The notes beneath the pieces were generated by a model. It did no database searches, was not told where the DNA came from, and worked only from the letters and a program-made list of their open reading frames with translations. DNA of 64,000 nt from CBDDKS01 sp965230335 (GTDB lineage Bacteria > Pseudomonadota > Gammaproteobacteria > Enterobacterales > Kangiellaceae): positions 930,001 through 994,000 of the forward strand of contig CBDDKS010000006.1 in NCBI GenBank assembly GCA_965230335.1, given 5' to 3'. Made by a program: the position numbers and the translations under genes. Positions within the stretch are counted from its first letter, which is position 1. Every line of letters begins with the position of its first letter. This document shows positions 36,000 to 41,632 of the stretch, in pieces.

Positions 36000-36524
36000 A
36001 TGTTTGATTTTAATAACGATGATGAAGAGAAAAAAAGAAAAGAATGGTATACTCCATTAGGAGAGTTCATGATTCTCTTCTCAAATCTTGAGTTTACTTG
36101 TAGTGAATGGATAGACTTGCTTTGTAATAGCAAAGCTATTTCTAACCATATCAAGAGTTTGTGGTCATTCAAAAAACGTATCGAACTCATTATTGAATTA
36201 GTACCTGAATATCAAGTTTCTGAGGATAAAAAAGAACTATGGACCAAGCTCTGGAAATCAATCGATTCCAAAATTTTACTTAGAAACATCATTGCACACA
36301 ATCCACCTTTTAATAACTTTAGTATCGAACTCAAATCAAATTTTGTAATCAAAGATATTGAGAGAGCTGTTAAGATACATCAACTAAGCAAACCTTTGGG
36401 AAATCCAGGGACTTGTATTACTTTAGAAAAGTTACTCAAGTGTAATACCGAACTTCGTGAGATACTAATCCAATTAGATTATGAATATAGTGGTGAAATA
36501 GCAAAGGATTTTATGGGTAAATAG
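36000..36524 (+). CDS. hypothetical soluble protein
   Basis: The product has 174 residues with a charged N-terminus (FDFNNDDEEKKRKEW), mostly helical, with no membrane segment. The segment LRNIIAHNPPFNN resembles the RNxxxH-like region of HEPN-type or related helical proteins, but I would not assign a function. It lies just right of a MITE-like copy and left of repeat copy B, which suggests an accessory gene that arrived with these repeats. Confidence 0.5.
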   Translation: MFDFNNDDEEKKRKEWYTPLGEFMILFSNLEFTCSEWIDLLCNSKAISNHIKSLWSFKKRIELIIELVPEYQVSEDKKELWTKLWKSIDSKILLRNIIAHNPPFNNFSIELKSNFVIKDIERAVKIHQLSKPLGNPGTCITLEKLLKCNTELREILIQLDYEYSGEIAKDFMGK

Positions 36525-36570
36525 AAGAAAGATAGAGCCTGCACAAAGAAGAGATAACTTTAGAAAGTAG

Positions 36571-36667
36571 CGACAGGAAAGAAAACATTATTTAGAAAAT
36601 AGAATCTTTCTGAGTAATAAAAAAATAAAGTACACAGATGTACAATGAAAATCATTTTTTATTGAGA
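36571..36667 (+). repeat. direct repeat, copy B (scar of the DoxX-like gene 3' end)
   Basis: It encodes a decayed TGKKTLFRK-stop matching the end of the DoxX-like gene and the same A-rich downstream run and GATGTACAATGAAAATCAT. No full second DoxX gene is present, so this is probably a duplication remnant or recombination scar. Confidence 0.7.
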
Positions 36668-36835
36668 TTGGAATGTTTACAAAGTCTAAGTATCATAAAC
36701 ATTCCATTGAAAATCTTATCAATTCCTGTATCATTTTGATTTAAATGGTCAAACTGTCAATGTTAATGAGATTGATATGATAGATTATATTGCTTTAGTA
36801 TATTCAATCAGCTGTTATAAGCTAAGAAGTGTTTT

Positions 36836-37111
36836 GTGAATCTTAAGGAATCTAAGAGAGAAGCCAAGAAAACAAGTAAGATCCATAAATCACTAATCAG
36901 TGGAGTATGGTTTTGGAGTGCAGTTTATTGGTATTTCACCGAAACAAATATAATTTATGTCGCTTTGGTTTGTATCACTTTTCATATTCTAATAAATTTA
37001 AGTAGCATTTTAGCTGTCGGGAATATTTATAAATATCGCTTATTAGTAGAGCAGACCGCAATAAATAAGAAACTAGATAAGTTATTGTCTAATAGAGAAA
37101 ATGATTTATAA
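36836..37111 (+). CDS. small membrane protein, unknown
   Basis: A 91-residue protein starting at GTG 36836. It has a basic N-terminus (NLKESKREAKKTSKIHKS), then hydrophobic segments ISGVWFWSAVYWYF and IIYVALVCITFHILINLSSILAV, and a polar tail. I do not recognise it. The start is uncertain because no clear ribosome site precedes it. It sits between repeat copy B and a MITE-like copy. Confidence 0.45.
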   Translation: MNLKESKREAKKTSKIHKSLISGVWFWSAVYWYFTETNIIYVALVCITFHILINLSSILAVGNIYKYRLLVEQTAINKKLDKLLSNRENDL

Positions 37112-37142
37112 AAAATTCATTATCAGGACGTTAATTTATGTA

Positions 37143-37280
37143 GATAAAAAAAGACAGTCACTCTATCAATAATATCTTACAAGTACAACAGTGGATATCA
37201 TTGGTATTTTTGATACTTTAGTAAGAAATAAACTGTTAAATTTGTAAGTTATTTCTCTATGTTGACTTTCCGATTTTATT
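37143..37280 (+). mobile_element. MITE-like element, copy 3
   Basis: It is 138 bases, near-identical to 35833-35970, with the right end changed to GTTGACTTTCCGATTTTATT. It directly abuts a truncated attC-like site at 37283, so it may have inserted into or recombined with the integron-type cassette array. Confidence 0.65.
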
Positions 37281-37282
37281 TT

Positions 37283-37319
37283 CCAGCCCACAGGGCGATG
37301 TTACCTTTGCTTGTTATGT
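37283..37319 (-). other. truncated attC-like site
   Basis: Read on the minus strand it begins ACATAACAAGCAAAGG, like the R''-L'' arm of the intact attC sites nearby, but the second arm is missing where the MITE-like element begins. It lies nine bases past the stop of the DUF4926-like gene. Confidence 0.5.
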
Positions 37320-37327
37320 GTTTGCAG

Positions 37328-37546
37328 CTAAACATTTTTTACCAACTTTACTTGGTTTGGAAAAAACGTACCTAGCCATTTATTTGTTCCATCTTTATTT
37401 ACACTTTCAATCTCGAATGCCTCCGGATTTGTATTTTCACCAAAGATCATCAAGACTGCACCCTCATCACCGACCTCTGCTTCTGGGACTAAAGGGTTAA
37501 GAGCTACTACTTTTACAACGGCATATTTTTTGATTTCTTCGCTCAT
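37328..37546 (-). CDS. DUF4926-like small protein, integron-type cassette
   Basis: A product of about 72 residues starting at ATG 37546 (MSEEIKKYAVVKVVALN); an ATG four codons earlier lies inside the attC-like site. GDEGAVLMIFGE followed by AFEIESVNKDGTNKW resembles the small beta-barrel DUF4926 family. The function is unknown. No ribosome site is visible, as is common in integron cassettes. It is flanked by attC-like sites on both sides. Confidence 0.6.
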   Translation of the reverse strand: MSEEIKKYAVVKVVALNPLVPEAEVGDEGAVLMIFGENTNPEAFEIESVNKDGTNKWLGTFFPNQVKLVKNV

Positions 37547-37554
37547 GTTTTTAC

Positions 37555-37650
37555 ACATAACGTCCGCATTTGCGGCGGTTTTGTGGCGAGGAACGAGCGG
37601 AAAAACCGTCCAAGCCACGTAGTGGCTGTTGCAAGATGCGTTTGCTATGG
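37555..37650 (-). other. attC-like integron recombination site (cassette 3)
   Basis: On the plus strand it starts ACATAAC and contains GTCCGCATTTGCGGCGG, ending GCAAGATGCGTTTGCTATGG. In gene orientation this gives an R'' core CCATAGC (degenerate AAC to AGC) and an R' core GTTATGT, with complementary arms between. About 96 bases, lying between two cassette genes. Confidence 0.65.
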
Positions 37651-37653
37651 CTG

Positions 37654-38010
37654 CTATGTACAAACAATTATTTGATCATCAACCAGTTTATAACCGCTTA
37701 CATCTTTTTTAAGTAATGCTCTCGCAGTGAAACAACCCGGTGAGTATTGTTTTTGCTTGCGTAGGCTCATAGTTATTGAACACACAAGTATACTCTCAAA
37801 GTTGTTTCTATACCAAAAGTTAGGTCCTTCTTTGTAATTAGTATCAGTACTACTTGATAGAACAGATAGGAAATTATCTATTTCCGCCTGACTGGGGTAA
37901 ATTTGAACCCATTCACCTTCAAACTGCGACTGACCACAGTTGAACTCTCTTTCAGTAACCGGTGTACATGAGATCAGTAAAAAGACTATTAATATTGATA
38001 GTATTTTCAT
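37654..38010 (-). CDS. small predicted lipoprotein, integron-type cassette
   Basis: About 118 residues from ATG 38010: MKILSILIVFLLISCTPVTE, a signal peptide with lipobox LISC. The mature part has GQSQFEGEWVQIYPSQAEID and several cysteines. I do not recognise the family. A longer frame starts at 38046 but that region lies in the preceding attC-like site. Its stop lies immediately next to the next attC-like site. Confidence 0.6.
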   Translation of the reverse strand: MKILSILIVFLLISCTPVTEREFNCGQSQFEGEWVQIYPSQAEIDNFLSVLSSSTDTNYKEGPNFWYRNNFESILVCSITMSLRKQKQYSPGCFTARALLKKDVSGYKLVDDQIIVCT

Positions 38011-38022
38011 TTCGATTTTGAG

Positions 38023-38151
38023 CCATAACGCCCGCATTTGCGGCAAATTTGGAGTGAAGCGACTTGTGTTAGCGTAGCGTTAAAACACAAAACGAACCAC
38101 GGAAAATTTGTCCAACCAGCTTGCTGGCGATGCAAGATGGCTTTGTTATGC
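38023..38151 (-). other. attC integron recombination site (cassette 2)
   Basis: The clearest site: in gene orientation it begins GCATAACAAAGCCATCTTGC and ends AATGCGGGCGTTATGG, with inverted arms such as ACAAATTTTCC/AAATTTG between. Length is about 129 bases. Its left-hand core overlaps the stop of the membrane protein gene, as is usual for cassettes. Confidence 0.8.
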
Positions 38152-38514
38152 ATTCGGGCCCAAAAAAATATACATTGCAAATAACCCACTGAATGCAACT
38201 AAGATATTAAATAAAGCATATATTCTAAATTGTAAATAAACTTTTTTACCTTTTTCAGAGACCTTTACCCACTGCGGAGCTACAAAGCCCCATTTGTAAG
38301 TTTGAATTACTACATTAGGAGGGATTGACATCTTTTCCTTATCAATGGGTATGCTTAATTTACAGTAAGGCTTTCCTAGCTTAATCCATAGATCATTGTC
38401 ATTTTCTTTCAGAACCATAAAAAGTGAGTGTAAAACATGAAACCCTAATATAACTGTTGCGACAAATACTAGCCATACAACAAAAAAAACTATTTCAAAA
38501 TTTGGATTTTCCAT
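38146..38514 (-). CDS. two-helix membrane protein, integron-type cassette
   Basis: About 122 residues from ATG 38514 with GGTGAAG upstream (MENPNFEIVFFVVWLVFVAT). Membrane helices are at the start (FFVVWLVFVATVILGFHVLH) and the end (IYALFNILVAFSGLFAMYIFL), with a soluble loop between. No family recognised. The stop overlaps the attC site, and another attC site precedes the gene. Confidence 0.6.
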   Translation of the reverse strand: MENPNFEIVFFVVWLVFVATVILGFHVLHSLFMVLKENDNDLWIKLGKPYCKLSIPIDKEKMSIPPNVVIQTYKWGFVAPQWVKVSEKGKKVYLQFRIYALFNILVAFSGLFAMYIFLGPNA

Positions 38515-38538
38515 AAATTTCACTTCACCTTTATTGGT

Positions 38539-38613
38539 ACATAACGCCGCAAGCAAAGGCGAGCTTTAGCGAGTCCAGCGCCGAAGGCGCGATTTTGGCT
38601 TGCTTTGTTATAC
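38539..38613 (-). other. attC integron recombination site (cassette 1)
   Basis: In gene orientation: GTATAACAAAGCAAGCC, a central GC-rich palindrome GCGCCTTCGGCGC, then TTTGCTTGCGGCGTTATGT. Paired arms (GCAAGC/GCTTGC) and R''/R' cores flank it; total 75 bases. It follows the stop of a lipoprotein gene by one base. Confidence 0.8.
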
Positions 38614-38614
38614 A

Positions 38615-38959
38615 TTATTTCTTTCTAAGCTCCACTACTTTCGGTACATTTTCGAAGCCTTCTATTTCGTATTCATAGGGCTCATAACCTGAAGCTGTTA
38701 CTCTAACATCAGCCCATATTCTTATTGCAGAAAATGGGATTGGCGTCCATACCCGCATCCGACTTACTTTAAAATTACCTTTATCGTCTGTCAAAGTTGA
38801 TTTAGTTTTGTAGTCTAAAGTCTTGTGAGTAACTTCGATACTCGCCACCACGGGAGCACCATTACTGTCTAGCACCACCCCTTCCACTTTGGGGCTAATT
38901 GAAACAACTACACACCCAGAAAGAGAAGACAGTAATAGGATTATAAACAGTCGATTCAT
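38615..38959 (-). CDS. predicted lipoprotein with carboxypeptidase-regulatory-like domain, integron-type cassette
   Basis: About 114 residues from ATG 38959: MNRLFIILLLSSLSGCVVVS, with lipobox LSGC. The mature part VEGVVLDSNGAPVVASIEVTH and TDDKGNFKVSRM resembles the small beta-sandwich of carboxypeptidase-regulatory-like domains, which occur in many surface proteins. The frame is open to 39013 but the lipoprotein signal fixes the start. It is the first gene of the cassette run. Confidence 0.65.
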   Translation of the reverse strand: MNRLFIILLLSSLSGCVVVSISPKVEGVVLDSNGAPVVASIEVTHKTLDYKTKSTLTDDKGNFKVSRMRVWTPIPFSAIRIWADVRVTASGYEPYEYEIEGFENVPKVVELRKK

Positions 38960-39003
38960 GATGCTTAACAGCTTAGTTTTACGCAATTTTCTCAAGATGC
39001 TAA

Positions 39004-39108
39004 TTGCGCACAATCTCTTTCAACAGATTGTCAATCTAACAAAATCAGTTAATTAAAACAACCAGTTATTAAATAAGGTCCAGGTGAAGTTATTGTGTTT
39101 GTGCGCAA
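39004..39108. repeat. 10-bp inverted repeat pair bracketing the cassette/aroA junction
   Basis: TTGCGCACAA (39004-39013) and its reverse complement TTGTGCGCAA (39099-39108) lie 85 bases apart between the first cassette and aroA. It may be the remains of an attachment or insertion end; no function is established. Confidence 0.4.
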
Positions 39109-39113
39109 TCTAC

Positions 39114-39140
39114 AAAAACCAGAGTGTTCAGTATCACTCT
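39114..39140 (-). terminator. aroA intrinsic terminator
   Basis: On the minus strand AGAGTG, an eight-base loop and CACTCT are followed by GGTTTTTG, ten bases after the aroA stop. Confidence 0.6.
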
Positions 39141-39150
39141 CAATATAAGG

Positions 39151-40425
39151 TCAACACTCAAAACTGGACATGCCAATTTCTGCTAATTTATCCCAATAGG
39201 TTGGAAAAGATTTTGAAACCACACCCGCGTTATTGATCACACAACCTTCTATTTGGCTGGCCACCAAAGCCAGACTCATGGCCATGCGGTGATCATCATG
39301 GGTTTCAAATACGGCTTTATGAAAATCACCTCCACCGGTGATCGCCAAATAATCATCGCCATAATCCACATCAACACCACACTTTTTTAATTCATTGGCG
39401 GTGTCTGCAATTCGATTGGATTCTTTGTAAGCCAAATGTGCAATATTTCGAATCATGGTTGTGCCTTCAGCAAAACAGGCAATGGCTGCTAATGTTTGTA
39501 CTACGTCGGGCATTTCTCCCATATCTCTGTCAACGGCTTTCAGTGGCCCTTGTCTTTTTATTGTTAACGCATCCTGCTCGCGAATACACTCACACCCCAT
39601 ATCTTCCAGTACAGAATAAAAGCCTGCTTCTCCCTGAATCGAATTAAAGTCAAACCTTTGTAAAGTCACCTGTCCTCCACAAATAGCTGCCGCAGCCATA
39701 AAGTAAGAACTGGATACCGGATCAGGTGCAATTGACATTTCTTTTTGTTGATAACTTTGTCCCTTTGCTATTTGATAATGGCTGTCGGATATCTGTTCAA
39801 CCTTAACCCCAAAGTCCTGCATTAAAGCAATGGTCATATCGATGTATTGTCGAGAGACAACATCACCAACCAGATGTAATGATAAACCTTCGGGCATTAA
39901 AGGAGCAGCCAAGAGCAAACCACTCACATATTGGCTACTTCGACTGGCATCCACATGGCACACCTGATTGACATAAGGGCCTGTAATGGTTGCCGGTAAG
40001 CGGTCGTTATCACTTTCTACTGTCACACCGAGTGTCCGCATCGCATCAAAAAGTTCCACCATTGGCCGTGTATTCATTTTTTCACTACCGGATAGCTGAA
40101 CAGGTTTGTGATGCAATCCAGCCACAGCAGTAATAAAGCGGGAGAAGGTGCCACTATGTGCCGTATAAATGGATGAGTTCGTTGGACTGGGATCAGTTTC
40201 ATTCGCTAAAGCTATCACCTGATCGCCTTGTCTTTTCAAGCAATAACCTAAATCATTCAAACCGGATATTGCCGTATGAATATCATCATTATCCACGACA
40301 TTATTTAATACAACCTGATGAGGAGATAAGGCCGCAATAATCACTAACCGGTTAGCAACATATTTGCTTCCAGGCAAACTCACGGTTGCATTTAAGGACT
40401 TTGCCAGCTCAATTTGACGTTTCAT
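39151..40425 (-). CDS. aroA: 3-phosphoshikimate 1-carboxyvinyltransferase (EPSP synthase)
   Basis: It makes EPSP from shikimate-3-phosphate and PEP in the shikimate pathway. Recognisable features are PGSKYVANRLVIIAAL near the start, SSQYVSGLLLAAPL, the Asp of MPDVVQTLAAIACFAEGTT, HLAYKESNRI, THDDHRMAMSLALVAS and SKSFPTYWDKL. The usual LGNAGTAMR loop reads HSGTFSRFI and the GEPRMKERP motif reads GSEKMNTRP, so this is a divergent member. Length is 424 residues, as in E. coli. It is divergent from the his operon and not next to serC or cmk. Confidence 0.9.
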   Translation of the reverse strand: MKRQIELAKSLNATVSLPGSKYVANRLVIIAALSPHQVVLNNVVDNDDIHTAISGLNDLGYCLKRQGDQVIALANETDPSPTNSSIYTAHSGTFSRFITAVAGLHHKPVQLSGSEKMNTRPMVELFDAMRTLGVTVESDNDRLPATITGPYVNQVCHVDASRSSQYVSGLLLAAPLMPEGLSLHLVGDVVSRQYIDMTIALMQDFGVKVEQISDSHYQIAKGQSYQQKEMSIAPDPVSSSYFMAAAAICGGQVTLQRFDFNSIQGEAGFYSVLEDMGCECIREQDALTIKRQGPLKAVDRDMGEMPDVVQTLAAIACFAEGTTMIRNIAHLAYKESNRIADTANELKKCGVDVDYGDDYLAITGGGDFHKAVFETHDDHRMAMSLALVASQIEGCVINNAGVVSKSFPTYWDKLAEIGMSSFEC

Positions 40426-40493
40426 TTTTCAGCACTCTCTATTACATGTCACTCGAATCAATGGTTATGAATGTATGCACACAAACAATAATA

Positions 40494-40528
40494 TTGTCTA
40501 TACAAGTTAACCAGGTTGTCTATACAAG
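40494..40528. promoter_or_regulatory. paired palindromic operator-like repeats between aroA and his
   Basis: TTGTCTATACAAG occurs at 40494-40506 and again at 40516-40528, 22 bases apart (about two helical turns). Each copy is nearly palindromic (TTGT...ACAA) and resembles GntR/HutC-type operators of TTGTATATACAA form. The sites lie upstream of both aroA and the his leader, so the regulated gene is uncertain. Confidence 0.5.
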
Positions 40529-40572
40529 ATATTAAAAAAATACAATAAAAACATTCAGTTATAAATAAAATA

Positions 40573-40601
40573 TTGACACAACCAAAACCATTTGCAATCA
40601 T
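40573..40601 (+). promoter_or_regulatory. candidate his operon promoter
   Basis: A consensus TTGACA at 40573 is spaced 17 bases from AATCAT (4 of 6 matches to TATAAT). Transcription would begin at about 40608-40609, at the leader peptide ATG itself. The alternative is an unseen upstream promoter. Confidence 0.4.
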
Positions 40602-40608
40602 ACAACTT

Positions 40609-40698
40609 ATGAAAGCAAATGACACAAACATCTATATTCATCACGCCCATCATAGTCACCACCTATGCTGGGGTTTAAGCTATGGTTATGTTACTTAA
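40609..40698 (+). CDS. hisL: his operon leader peptide
   Basis: A 29-codon frame MKANDTNIYIHHAHHSHHLC... with six His codons within eight positions, ending at TAA 40698, 85 bases before hisG. A His-rich leader read just before a terminator hairpin is the classical attenuation device: starved ribosomes stall at the His codons and allow an antiterminator to form. No Shine-Dalgarno is seen before the ATG. The frame is too short for standard gene finding but the His run is unmistakable. Confidence 0.88.
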   Translation: MKANDTNIYIHHAHHSHHLCWGLSYGYVT

Positions 40699-40713
40699 AC
40701 GTTAAATCATAAC
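40685..40713 (+). promoter_or_regulatory. candidate antiterminator/pause stem of the his leader
   Basis: GTTATG (40685-40690) can pair with CATAAC (40708-40713), spanning the leader stop codon. It lies between the His codons and the terminator, where an alternative structure is expected. Confidence 0.4.
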
Positions 40714-40720
40714 ATATTAC

Positions 40721-40758
40721 AAAACCCCCAATTACCAAAGTAATCGGGGGTTTTTTTT
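40721..40758 (+). terminator. his attenuator terminator
   Basis: ACCCCC-A-ATTAC and GTAAT-C-GGGGGT form a stem with one mismatch around a CAAA loop, followed by eight T (40751-40758). It lies 26 bases upstream of hisG. Confidence 0.9.
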
Positions 40759-40783
40759 ATTAAGTTATAAAAGGTAATCACTC

Positions 40784-41632
40784 ATGACACTGAAAATGGT
40801 ACTCCCTAAAGGCCGAATTAATATCAAGGTCTGTGAGCTACTCAAAGATATTGGTATTCAACTGATTGGCGACGAGCGTAATTATCGCCCTAAAGCGATA
40901 GGCTTTGATTTAGAAGTCAAGCTGCTAAAAAGTCAAAATATTCCTTCCTTAGTTCACTTGGAACAACATGATATAGGCTTCGCAGGTCTTGACTGGATAC
41001 AAGAAACCCAAAGCCACGTAGATATATTAGAAGATTTAACATTTGATCCAGTAAAAATCGTGGCCTGTATTCCAGAAACACAAGATTGGGAGCAGATAAA
41101 AAAGAAACCTTTGATTGTTGCTTCCGAATACGAACAATTGAGTCGTCGCTTTCTTGAAAAGAATGATATCCAATATCAACTCATTCGCTCTTATGGTGCA
41201 ACGGAAGTATTCCCTCCTGAAGATGCCGATATGGTCATAGATAATACCAGTACAGGCAACACCATTAGAGCCAATCGTTTAAAAGTCATCTCAACACTTA
41301 TGAAAAGTTCGACACATTTTATAGCCAATAAAATGTCTATGGATGATCCTATAAAAAGTCAACAGATTCAAAATGTATTGACCTTAATTCAAAGTGTACT
41401 CAATGGACGACAACGCTCTCTATTGGAAATGAATTGCACCAATGACACCCTTGACAAGCTGGTCCAATTGTTGCCCAGTATGAATTCCCCAACCATTAGT
41501 AAGTTGTATAACGAAAATGGTTTTGCCGTTAAAGCTGCGGTAAGAAAAAAAGACATACACGCTTTATTGCCACAACTGATCCAGGCTGGTGCAACAGATA
41601 TTCTTGAGACACCCATTAGGAAGATATTATGA
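40784..41632 (+). CDS. hisG: ATP phosphoribosyltransferase, long form HisG
   Basis: The first and feedback-controlled enzyme of histidine synthesis, joining ATP and PRPP. It begins MTLKMVLPKGRINIKVCELL; the PRPP-binding loop region includes ADMVIDNTSTGNTIRANRLK. The C-terminal ACT-like domain (AVRKKDIHALLPQLIQAGATDI) marks the self-sufficient long form, so no HisZ is needed. At 282 residues it is slightly shorter than E. coli's 299. AAAGG precedes the ATG and its stop overlaps the hisC start by four bases. Confidence 0.95.
   Translation: MTLKMVLPKGRINIKVCELLKDIGIQLIGDERNYRPKAIGFDLEVKLLKSQNIPSLVHLEQHDIGFAGLDWIQETQSHVDILEDLTFDPVKIVACIPETQDWEQIKKKPLIVASEYEQLSRRFLEKNDIQYQLIRSYGATEVFPPEDADMVIDNTSTGNTIRANRLKVISTLMKSSTHFIANKMSMDDPIKSQQIQNVLTLIQSVLNGRQRSLLEMNCTNDTLDKLVQLLPSMNSPTISKLYNENGFAVKAAVRKKDIHALLPQLIQAGATDILETPIRKIL

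Noticed and set aside
34701..37280. Insertion sequence or prophage in the accessory region
   Set aside because: No transposase, integrase or phage structural gene is seen; only small repeat elements support mobility.
40619..40678. Alternative short leader frame starting MTQTSIF
   Set aside because: It lacks the His run; the frame starting at 40609 reads the clustered His codons.
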